Positions 45,316 through 55,704 of a stretch of DNA of 64,000 nt are shown piece after piece (positions within the stretch are counted from its first letter, which is position 1; every line of letters begins with the position of its first letter). The DNA lies in contig CM034531.1 of the NCBI GenBank assembly GCA_020002185.1, positions 86,715,759-86,779,758 of the forward strand, in the 5' to 3' direction. Position numbers and translations under genes: made by a program. The DNA comes from Paraescarpia echinospica. Lineage: Eukaryota > Annelida > Polychaeta > Sabellida > Siboglinidae. Below the pieces are notes generated by a model. The model did not search any database. It was not told the DNA's origin and was given only the letters and a program-made list of their open reading frames with translations.

Positions 45316-48150
45316 TTATCGAGAGTCCAACCCTTTTATGTACATATATCCAGCCCTTCTGAGGTATGTGTCGATTTTATTTTTAAACATATTCACACTA
45401 TTAGCACCCGCATAATCATCAGATAATCTGTTCCATTCATTCACAGTCCTTTGTGAAAATGAGGACTTCCTTACGTCTAATCTACAATGCTTCTTTACTA
45501 ATGTAACTTCATGTCCTCTAGTCTTTCTATCTTTCTTAACTGAAAAAAACATATTTTCATCAATATTTTCATAACAATTCAATATTTTAAACACTTCTAT
45601 CTGATCTTCTCTCAATCTCCTGGCCTCTAGTGTTGTTAAACCACATTCTTTTAGGCCTTTTTCATAACTAAGATCCCTCAGTTTTGGTATCATTTTAGTC
45701 GCTCTCCTCTGTACTCTGTCTAGCATATCTATGTCCTTCTTGCGGTATGGCCTCCACGCTTGTATACAATATTCTAACTGTGGCCTAACTATTGTTTTGT
45801 ACAGCGGTATTATTAGTTCTTTTTCTTTATATGCTATATTTCGCCTAATCAATCCAAGGATTTGATTACCTTTTGAAGCTGCAATTCCACACTGCTCTGA
45901 AACCTTCATGTCAGCACTAATTGTCAGTCCTAAGTCTTTTTCTTTTATAGTAGTACTTAGTACAGTTCCCCCATTGTATATTCTATATATTCGTCCCCAT
46001 GTCCTGTGTGAAGGCATTTACATTTCCCAAAATTCTGTCAAGATCATCTTGTAAATGCTGTCTATCTCCATCACTTTTAATCCTTCTAGACACTTTTGTA
46101 TCATCTGCAAAATTCAACACCTTGCTAGCTATATCATCGTCCAAATCGTTTATATATATTAAGAATAATATAAGTCCCAGTACTGATCCCAGTGGAACCC
46201 CACTCAAAACTGATTTGCAGTTTGAAGCCTCCCCATCAACAACTACTCGTTGTCTTCTCTCAATCAGCAATTTTTCTATCCAGTTAATTATACCATTTCC
46301 TATGACATGGGCCTTTAGTTTAAGCAGTAATCTTTGATGTGGCACTTTGTCGAAAGCTTTTTGAAAATCTAAGTAGATGATATCTACTGGTGATCCCTCG
46401 TCTACCCACTTAGTGATATCTTCCAAAAAACATAACATATTTGTTAAGCATGACCTCGCTTTTAGAAACCCATTTTGAGATGGGTTTATCATGTTATGTT
46501 TAGCAAGAAAATCCACCATGTGATCTTTAATTAGTCTTTCTAATAATTTACAAATCACCGATGTTAAACTCACTGGTCTATAATTATTTGACTTGTTTCT
46601 CGAACCTTTTTTAAATAATGGTATAACGTTTGCTTCTTTCCATTCTAAAGGAACCACTCCCTCTTCTAATGACAAGTTGAAAACTGTTGCAAGCGGTATG
46701 CTAATTTGTTCTACAATTTCTAATAGTAGTTTGGGTGGAATACCATCCACTCCAGGTGATTTATTATCCTTCATAGCCCTGATTTTCTTAGCTACCATTT
46801 CTGGGGTTACAATTAACTGTCTTAAATAGTCTGATTCTGCCCCCTTGAACTTAGCCTCTGGTACTGGCAGTGAACTAATGTCTTCTCTGGTAAACACTGA
46901 ACTAAAATACTCATTGAGGTCTTCTGCCATTAAGAATCCCTCTGATATGATATTTCCAGCACTATCTTCTAGAGGACCGACCTTATCCTGAACTTTCTGT
47001 TTGCTTCAAACACACGCATAAAAACTCTTGCTGTCATGTTTTATATTACAAGCTAATTTATGTTCATAGCTTCTCTTTGAATTTCTAATTTCAGCTGTAG
47101 CTTGGTTTAGTGCTTCTTTATAAATGTTGTAGTCTTCGTCATTTCCAGTACGTCTATATGACTTCCACATCGTTTGTTTATACTTAATTTTTCTAATGGC
47201 TTCTTTCGCTAAGTGTTTCTTTTTGGACCGTTTCCCTTGTTTTTTAAAGGAACAAATTTGATGATGATGCATTCAATTTCACTCTTTAAGATATTCCAAC
47301 ATTCTGTTGCTGTCTTATTCTTCAGTGTGTTATTCCAGTCTATCTTTGCTAAATATTTCCTGATGTCCTTATATTTGACTTTGTGGAAATTTCTCCTGTA
47401 CTGCTTTTTACTATTACTTTCTGATTTAACTTTGATGGTAAAATGTATTTGGTTGTGATCACTATTCCCCAGTGGCTCACATATCTTGACATTGTCAACT
47501 AATTCATTCTGTGAGGACAAAACTATGTCTAACACATACTCTCCCCTGGTTGGTTCTAGCATATGTTGAGAAAGGAAACTATCTTGTACTAAAACTAAAA
47601 ACTTGTGGTCCTCGCTACCCATACTCTGTAGAGATTTCCATTTTATATGCCCATGGTTAAAATCCCCCATAATAACACAGTCCCGTTTGCTCACTTCCCT
47701 TATAGCGTTTTGTATTTTTTTCATTCTCTTCTATGCTTATGTTTGGACTTCGATAAACTAATCCAACCGTTAACGTTGAGTTTCCTGTAACTATGTTACA
47801 CCAAACAGCTTCTTCGCAATCTGCTTCTCTGTCTTCTTCCTATTCTATCTTTCCTAAACATTACATATCCTGTCAGATCCAATTCAGCATCTGATATATC
47901 GGTTGTTGCCCATGATTCGGTTATACCTATTATGTGAGGGTCAATATCTTCTACCATAATGTTTAGTTAATTTCTTTTTTTTACTATACTCCTTGCATTT
48001 AAACAAACACATTTATATCCAACTTCAGAACAGTTTTCCAGACTGTTCTTTGCTGAATTATTTGTGCTGTCTTTATCTATGCCTCCAGTTTCAGGCTTCT
48101 CTGCGAGTCCCCCCTGCGAATCTAGATATAAATATAGATGCAACCTGTCC
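45316..48150 (-). pseudogene. CR1 copy C ORF2, broken
   Basis: Pieces: 47724-47209 (IMGDFNHGH, SDHNQI), 47272-47006, 46930-45983 (reverse transcriptase with FADDTKVS) and 46017-45316 (C-terminus to the natural stop). The endonuclease start around 47840-47990 is deleted in part. SGVPLGSVLGLILF differs from the GVPQGS motif. Frameshift near 46000. Confidence 0.9.
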
Positions 48151-49527
48151 CACTGTCAACAGATCGCAGCAGATTCTCTGAGAATACTGCTGCCCCCTTT
48201 CCACTTAGATGAAGGCCATCTCTCATGTACATATCTTCTCTCCCAACAAAATACCCCCATAAATCTATGAATCCCACGCCCTCTTCTTCACAAATCTGCT
48301 CAACTAGTGCGTTGATCGCCATCCTCTTACAGTTTCTGTATGTTGCCCCCCTTCCTCCCATTACTGGCAAAATTCCTGAGAGAACAACCTGTTCCACTCT
48401 TGTCTTCTTTATCTTCCTCACTAAATGTCTGTACTTCTCTACTATCCCAGTTGTTCCCTCCTTGTCTGCATTATGTGTCCCTACGTGTACTAGTATAGAC
48501 CCTCCCTTGCCATTCCCCAATACCTTCTCTACCCTTTCGGTCACATGCTCTATCCTAGCCCCCGATAGACATACAACAACGACCTTCCCCTCGCATATAG
48601 TCTTGTCTGTTTTCCTCAGAATTAAATCGCCCATAAACACTCTCTCTGTTCTCCTTGCCCCCTCAATCACTGCCTCGGAGTAGCTCCTCCGGTTTGCATA
48701 TGTCTGGTTGTTGTCTTTTCCTCTTGTCGTCTTCTCTCCTGTCACATTCTCTTCCATTCCCTTCTTTCTTGTCGCGTTTTCTCTTGTCCCCTTTCCTCCT
48801 GTCATCTTCTTTTCTTTACATTTACTCTCACTTCCTTTCGTCCCTTCATCTTTCCTCCCATCACATTTTCTTCTCCCCTCTCCCGTCCCTTTTCCGCGGC
48901 TACCTCCTTCACTACGGTCACTTTTTCCCCTGTCACCTTCACGCCTGTCATGTTTTCTGTTTTTTTGCTGAACACTCTGTCTTCTTCCATCAGTCTTCTG
49001 TCTCACAGTCTTACTAACTGCCTCTGTGGTATCTACCTCTTCACCACTTGTATCGCTGTCGCGTCTCCCCTCGTTCTCTACAGTCTGACTACATGTTGAT
49101 CTATCCCCACTGACCCGTTTTCTTTTCCTCTGCCGAACACTTTTCCTCCGTCCCTCTGTCTTCTCAATTTCTTGTTCCTTCACACCGGTCACCTTCCCTC
49201 CTCTCAGTCTCCTTTCTTCATTCTCCGTGTCACAATTGTGCTCCTTCTGTGTTGTAGAATTCTCAACTCTCTCCGCGTCATCCCTCTCTGCTCCATCTAT
49301 TTCTATGTTGAGTCTCACCTCCATCTCCTTCATTATATCCGTCAACTTACACACCTCCTTCATCAGACATTCCTCCCTCAAACACCCCATACACCGAAAG
49401 GTGAATCCGCCATCTTTGGTCTCTGCTCATGATTTTGGACAGCCAGACAACGCAAAATCCATCCAGCTCTGGCAGTCGTTGCAAACTAAGTGTCGTTTTG
49501 CCCTGAGTTGCCGCTTGCAAGGTGCCA
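48122..49527 (-). pseudogene. CR1 copy C ORF1, one early stop
   Basis: The 422-codon piece 49390-48122 holds the coiled-coil, the Arg/Lys/Glu-rich linker and the SGNH domain. Upstream, the ATG-MAPCKRQ start at 49527 is separated by a TGA in place of a Trp codon (near 49428), which removes the zinc finger from the open frame. The SGNH nucleophile region reads MGDLILRK: the expected Ser after Asp is Leu here, so esterase activity is probably lost. RDGLHLS is kept. Confidence 0.88.
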
Positions 49528-50041
49528 TATCAGAATTTAGTTATGTTCAAAATAGTTTTTATAGTCTTTGAAAAGACTTTTCTGTTAGTTATATGTCTTA
49601 ACACACAGTGACACTCCGTGCCTTGCCTAGTTACGATGTCGATGACAATGTATTCAAGTTAGACTTAGATACAACTATTACAAGGTAGTCTTTACAAAGA
49701 CTTTTTCCTGTTTACTAATACACACTTTAAAAGGTTGTTATTTCAGGTTTTAATTACTCATCTAACTACATCGATTATCTCAAATAACGCTATTCTATTG
49801 TCGTTCACATTACGTTAACTTCGCCAGTGACTCACTTTGTAAACAACGTTCCGATTACATTAACGTCCCCAATTATCGCTTGCAAATCGCCGACTTTTAA
49901 TCTACCCTAGATTACTCCCTCTAGCTAACTTTTAACAAAAAATATTACGTTATGTATGCTATACACTTATCTTGATCAAATATCCTTATATTTTCGCAAG
50001 TTTGCTACACCAAATTCAAACCAATTCACCACCGGAAGTTC

Positions 50042-50815
50042 CCGCTCGATTAGGTGATCATCTGGGTACACCTTTGGTTTTAATAAAAGATATGGAATTT
50101 TTGACAAAACAACATTTATAAGTTTATTTATGAAATAAACATAAACTGCACTTCGAATTGAGTAAGACCGTTACAGAAGATATGTGAGAGATGAGGTTGC
50201 CTTGTCAAAACGACGGTCTCAATTAGGGAAAAAGATCTGGGCAGATATAGTCGAAGATCATTGTACACACATTCCGGCGTGAAATACGATCTTTATGCAG
50301 GAGATTGAACCCTCATTCACAGAGTCGCTTCGATGGATACATCGCCAATGATCACACGGGCAAGAACGTCATTGTCATCTGCTTCGAGTCGGTGATCTTC
50401 GCTGTGCAACTTTTGACGTCTGCCCGGCTGCGCCATTTCATCGATTGCCAGCGCCTGGTAACCGCAGTCGGCTTAGCTTCCATCTGATTCTTCAACAGCA
50501 AGTCTTTCATGAATAGCCTCCTCTACATAGTCCTCTTTCGCTCACTTCGAAGTAATTCTTAGGTCATGATCGCTTCATTGCGTTATTGTTTTGCACCAAC
50601 TATTGGCGGCAATTGTGTAACATAGATCAGTAGATCGTGAATTGTTGAAACACATTTTCAGACATGTCACGTTTTTAACGGAACTATTTTTGTTATCACT
50701 GTCATGTATATTGTGTTTAAATTGGATGCATTATACTATTTCCCAGTAATAACTGTCGATATTTGAATATTGGTGTATATATGCATTGACAGGATTGTAA
50801 TTGTTAACGAGAAAA
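50042..50815. other. No gene recognised
   Basis: AT-rich with one open plus-strand frame at 50305-50487 that lacks a recognised domain. Confidence 0.4.
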
Positions 50816-51188
50816 GGAGGGAGGGTTGAGAGGGAGAGGATGTGAGAGGGGAAGGTTGTGAGAGGGGGAGGGTATGAGAGAAGTAGGGTGTGAGAGAGGG
50901 AGGGTGTGAGATGGGGAGGGCGTGAGATGGGGAGGGCGTGAGAGGGGGAGGGTGTAAGAGAGGGAAGGTGTGAGAGGGGGAGGGTTGAGAGGAGGATGGT
51001 GTGAGAGAGGGAGGGTGTGAGAGGGGGAGGATTGAAAGGGGGAGGGTGTGAGAGGGGCGGGCGTGAGATGGGGAGGGTATGAGAGGGGGAGGGTGTAAGA
51101 GGGGGAGGGTTGAGAGGAGGACGGTGTGAGAAGGGGAGGGTGTGAGAGGGGGAGGGTGTGAGAGAGGGTGTGACAGGGGGCGGGCGTG
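50816..51188. repeat. Purine-rich minisatellite, GAGGGGGAGGGTGTGA units
   Basis: About 24 units of 14-17 bp (GTGAGAGGGGGAGGGT) with variants such as GTGAGATGGGGAGGGC. Strong G/A strand bias. Confidence 0.95.
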
Positions 51189-51893
51189 AGACGGGAATCA
51201 CCCACGCATACACACATTGTTGTGAATATAGTTTGTATGATTACGTCTCTTGCTTAAGTGTTCGTTACCCGCCTTACCCGAGTGTTGAATTATATATTTA
51301 ACAATTGGTTCTTGTTAACCCAGCAGATAGAGCCACCATCAAGATGTAATCTAGTCATTGTCAATTTTTTTTTTTTAAATCCATTCCCGCGAAATAGTTT
51401 GCAATCTAGCCAAGTTTTCCGGACAAACACGGTCCGGATATTTCTGAACGCATTTTGTTAGAGAGTGATTGGGATGGGCAGTTGTTCGAATATTGACTGT
51501 TTGACAATTGTTATTCGCTTTGGTATGTTTTCAAGAGGAAGGTCAATAATTATAATTGTTAACTGTTTGACGGAGTTGGTTGGTGATTGTTGAATTAGGT
51601 AAATCGACAGTTCGTTGGTATGTAATCCACATATACAGCTGGTTCTTGGTTGTTGGACCAGGTTGACAGTTTGACATTTGATTGAATAATGAGGTCCGAA
51701 TGATTTTTTACGATGTTGGTCGGACGTTTGGTCATCCTTGAACGAAATTGATCGACTGGTGATCACTAGATAATGCTTACGGGCTTATTAGTGTGTGATG
51801 AGATTGGTCGACTATTGATTGTCGGATAAAGTCGGTCTAATTTTGACGATTTGACGAGGCTAGTCGAATGGTAATTTCGAATTAGCAGCTGTA
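51189..51893. other. No gene recognised; weak GATTGGTCGACT-type repetition
   Basis: 51540-51870 has loosely repeated words (GGTCGACTGGTGAT, GGTCGACTATTGAT, TAGTCGAATGGTAAT) about every 40-60 bases, too degenerate for a firm call. Confidence 0.35.
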
Positions 51894-52024
51894 AATGTAA
51901 GTTCTTATAGAGCGCAATATCCAGTCCTCATGACCGATTAAGGTGTTTTACACTTTATTCCCCTGGCAGACCTGTTCAGTCGAGCACCATCTCGTCACCT
52001 GTGGGAAGCATTCAGCTGCGTGTT
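51894..52024 (-). mobile_element. Partial SINE, 3' part
   Basis: Read on the minus strand: GCTGAATGCTTCCCAC, GAACAGGTCTGCCAGGGG, AATAAAGTGTAAAACACC, then GACTGGATATTGCGCTCTAT and AAGAACTTAC. It matches the last ~130 bases of the SINE at 52735-53062 in the same order. The tRNA-like head is missing. Confidence 0.8.
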
Positions 52025-52439
52025 GGTCCTACTTCGTACTTAAATAAGACGTGTTTAATAGGACTGTTGTATTTTCTGGTCGTAGACGATAAACACATTC
52101 ATCAAAGAGACAAACTGCACACGAAGGTTAAAAACAACTCGTGGATGTTTATGACAACCTAAGGTGGTGCGGTGTAACCGATCAAAATGAGCGGAGAGGC
52201 TGAGGCCTAATGCCTAAATGTATTGTGTTTGATAACTTACACAGTAAAAGCATACCACATTGTATGAAGCCTTACCAACTCGAGCATTTTATCAGCCAAA
52301 ATATGTTTTAATCAACCACATTTCAAAACAATACTGTGATGATCATTATCTGTTTAAGTTGAATGTACGAAGCAAGCGTGGTAGTGTAGGACGTCTATTC
52401 GCGTGTCCCTTAGTAAAACATTTTTGCAGACGTTTCACC

Positions 52440-52680
52440 GTAGAATATTTTCACTACAAAATAATTATATAATTGTTTTATTGAATTATATAAAATGAAT
52501 GTTGGCATAAAAATTATATATAATATTATATAGAATGATAGACAAGTTGAAATCATTATATATCTTCTATATAATTATATTCAATATGATATTAAATTAT
52601 ATAATATTATACAGTTTATTGACATATAAATGGTTATATAATTCTACAGACTTTTAATACATGTCTATATATATATGTGT
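52440..52680. repeat. AT-rich, TATATAAT-repeating segment
   Basis: Many overlapping TATATAATT words, low complexity, no further identification. Confidence 0.8.
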
Positions 52681-52734
52681 ATAAATTTATGTAGATTTCT
52701 ATATACTTTATTGCTAAAGGCTTGTATGTATGCC

Positions 52735-53062
52735 AATAACGTAATCGGTAGCGCAGCGGAAAGAGCTCCGGACTCTCGACTGAGAGAACGCGGGTTCGAA
52801 TCCTGTGCGGCGGTGTCGAAGCTAGGGCAAGTTCATTTACTCTACATTGCTTCAGTTCAATCAGCTGTATGAATGAGTACCTGGATATAGACAGTGGCGG
52901 ATATTTGTGTACGAATAGTCTTCGCGCATTAATTGCAGCATGGCTGAATGCTACCCAGAGAAGTTGGGATGATGTTCGATTGAACAGGTCTGTTAGGGAG
53001 TAAAGTGTAAAGCGTTTTGAGCAGTCCTGAAGACTGGATACTGCGCTATGTATGAACTTACC
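52735..53062 (+). mobile_element. tRNA-derived SINE with L2-type 3' end
   Basis: The head contains an A-box-like TAGCGCAGCGGA (52749-52760) and a perfect B box GGTTCGAATCC (52795-52805), the internal RNA polymerase III promoter of tRNA genes. The body has GCTGAATGCTACCCAG and AACAGGTCTGTTAGGGAG. The tail, GTAAAGCG...GACTGGATACTGCGCTAT, resembles L2 LINE ends (TAAAGCG...GCGCTAT), suggesting an L2-type partner mobilises it. Not a functional tRNA: the acceptor stem does not pair and the sequence continues as a SINE body. Confidence 0.85.
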
Positions 53063-54355
53063 TTTTTAAAATCCCATCAGTGTTAGTTATGTGCTGGTCA
53101 ACATGTCTACAATTATTGTATTGGACACTGTACGGTATGTTCAATATTTTAAAGATCTCAATGCCAATATACAAGTAAACAAAAATAGCTTCATTAATTA
53201 GCATATTTAAAAAAAACATTTACGCTGTTATGGTGTTAACACACACGTTTTACCATAAAACCGATTGTGTAGTTTACCTTTAACACTCGCTCTTTTCCGG
53301 TTGTATACAAAGTTCTCCATTTCCTAGCGAAACTATGTTCACACCTCGTGTCGCAACAATATGAATGGTTGCATTAAAATGATCGTCGGGAACAAATGTT
53401 AGCCACTACATTCGTTATTATTTATGTATCCATAGACACCAACATAACGCATTACCCACAAAACACATTATGCGCATTTTGACATGATATATATGTGCGT
53501 GTGTGTGTGTGCATTCGTGCGTGTGTGTGAGTACGCGTGTACGTATGTTTGCGCGTGTGTGCTTGTGCGTATGTGTATATTATATATATATACAGTGTAT
53601 ATATCTAATATACATATTGTTTTGTTTGATTATTACTACCCCAATGTATTGCCATGTCTATTTTTATAGCATATCGTGACTAGATAACAGTCAAAATAGT
53701 TGTTTTCAAACGTGATTAATTGAAATATATACGAGCGGTGAAGATGCTTGAATGCAATGCATACTATGCAGTATGTTTTATTACGATAATGAATATTGCC
53801 AACTGTAATTGTTGTGTTGGAGTAGTTTGATGACTTGTTACTCTTACTCTTAGGACACGAGATCACAACTAAAACATTTCTTACTGTGGTCGGGGGACAG
53901 AATGTGATGCAAATACTGTCAATTCAAACATATATCGTCATTTTAAAATTGTAAGCGCCTAAGCGGCCGCTCTCTAACCAATTCTGTGGCAAACAAAACC
54001 TCCCCGTGAAGACACATTCATACACTTGAGTCGATTCAGCCAGCCCAGGGAGTTACGTTGCTCGTGGCACGGGAGACCGCGAACGTGGGTGGCATAACTA
54101 ATGCAAGGTCACTGGAGTTGGTGGAAGCCGTCAATGGGATGATTGTAGTGTCATGCCGACGCCCACCTCCTGTAGCTTGGAGGCTGCGAAACCGTGGGAG
54201 AACAGCGGGTTTCCAATCATTGATACAGGTACGCTCTCCTCGGATGACTCCCGGCCGCAATGAGCGCACACTAAAGCAGGTAGACTGCAACTACTCTCAC
54301 ATCCAGAGCATATTAGACATACTAATGCATTGTCGTAGAACGTGGTGAATGTGGG
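53063..54355. other. No gene recognised; short TG-rich patch
   Basis: 53490-53600 is TG/TATA low-complexity. 54030-54345 is relatively GC-rich and open in two frames but shows no domain I recognise. Confidence 0.4.
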
Positions 54356-54860
54356 GTGAGTGTCTCCAAAAACCTCCAATTGCACCCCCTGAAACTAGCC
54401 AAAACACCGTGAGGCTCGCCAAAACACCCACCTTGATACACGCCAAAAAGCACTTTGAGGCTCTCCAAAAATCTCAAATTGCACCCCGCCCCCTTGATGC
54501 ACGCCAAACAAAACACCTTGAAGCTCTCCAAAAATATTCACTTTGAGGCTAGCCAAAAACCCGCCCTCAGGCTCTACAAAAACCTCTAATTGCATCCCCT
54601 TGAGGCTCGCCAAAACCCACCTTGTAGTTCACCAAAAACCCATTTTGAGCCTTACAAAAAATCACCTTGAGGCTTTCCAGAAATGTCAAATAAACACCGA
54701 ACCCTTGATGTTCGCTGAGTAAAACACCTTCAACCTTAAATCTCCAGTTGCACGCATCTTGAGGTTCGCCCCAAAAAACTCAAATTGCATCCTCATAAGG
54801 CTCGCCAATACCAACCTTAAGGCTTTCCAAAATTATCAGATTGCACACCAAAACTCACCT
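54356..54860. repeat. Degenerate tandem repeat, CACCTTGAGGCTCGCCAAAA units
   Basis: Units of about 25-40 bases built of TTGAGGCT(C/A)(T/G)CCAAAAA plus a CTCAAATTGCACCCC spacer recur about 14 times. Units differ by many substitutions, so the array is old. Confidence 0.8.
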
Positions 54861-55014
54861 TAGGGTTATAAATATTGTGGCTTATCCTACCTCCAGCCCC
54901 CCGCGTAAAATTGATGGAGGTTAGGTTTACGGGTAGCCCCCGAAAACTTTCGAGTGATCTTTTTAAATTCGTAACTAGTAAACTAAGGTCATTCAAAGTT
55001 TCAGAAAGCCTAAT

Positions 55015-55603
55015 GCAAAGTGAAAATATTAACAAAGAACTCACAAAGGTTAGCGGTTGGTTGAAAACAAATACATTTTGACTGTATACTCCAAAAACTA
55101 AATTGATGATTTTTCATATGCCTCAAAAGAAAATGGGGTACCCTCTACAAGAAATAGATGGGACAAACATTGAAGGTGTAAATGATTTCAATTAATATAA
55201 AGCATTACCACAAATAACCAATTAAACTGGCAGGGTAACACAAACAAAATAGCAAATAAAATAACTAAAACAATATTAGGAATTCTAAATAAACATAAAC
55301 ACTTTTTACCACTTCAAACATTATGTATAACTCTCTTATTCTCCCTGATATTAATCGTGGTATCCTCTAATGGGGTCATCAGGCACATCAAATTTCAAAT
55401 TTACAAAAAAAGCAATGCGAATAATATTCCTAAGTAAATACAATGCTTACACAAGTCCTATTTATAAAAAAAACTTATTTTATTTATAGACTCCAACAAC
55501 TAAAATTCTACTACAAATTAATTAACAATCAGTTACCCGAATATTTAAATATTATTCCTTGCACACACAACTATGACATTCATCAATGCAACACACGTAA
55601 ACA
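55015..55603 (+). pseudogene. Reverse transcriptase C-terminal remnant of another LINE
   Basis: Frame pieces read INKELTKVSGWLKTN, then LMIFHMPQKK, GILNKHKHFLP, and at 55480-55600 LQQLKFYYKLINNQLPEYL with HQCNTRKHN. This is the thumb-to-C-terminus pattern (KLNxxKT, then HNTR) of CR1/jockey-group ORF2 proteins. Many frameshifts. It is cut at 55603 by the tail of CR1 copy D. Confidence 0.7.
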
Positions 55604-55629
55604 CAATTTAACAAGATTTAACAAGATTG

Positions 55630-55654
55630 CCATCCAGAAAATTACTCTGGATGG
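55630..55654 (-). other. Conserved 3' UTR hairpin of the CR1 family
   Basis: CCATCCAGA (55630-55638) pairs perfectly with TCTGGATGG (55646-55654) around a 7-base loop. In copies B and A the same place reads CCATCCAGAG / CTCTAGATGG with one mismatch. It directly precedes the AATCTTGTTA tail, where CR1 reverse transcriptases recognise their RNA. Confidence 0.7.
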
Positions 55655-55704
55655 CAGGTGGACAAGGAAGCCTTTTGGCTTATCGAGAGTCCAATAGTTT
55701 TTAT

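Larger units (their letters stand above)
45243..50041 (-). mobile_element. CR1-type LINE copy C, near full length, decayed
   Basis: Same layout as copy A and the most similar to it, including the 5' UTR and its end at CACCACCGGAAGTTC. 3' hairpin and a two-unit tail at 45243-45275. Unlike copy A it keeps the complete ORF2 C-terminus. No obvious target-site duplication. Confidence 0.92.

Noticed and set aside
52735..52812. A functional tRNA gene
   Set aside because: A and B boxes are present but the acceptor stem does not close, and the sequence continues as a SINE body whose 3' part recurs at 51894-52024.
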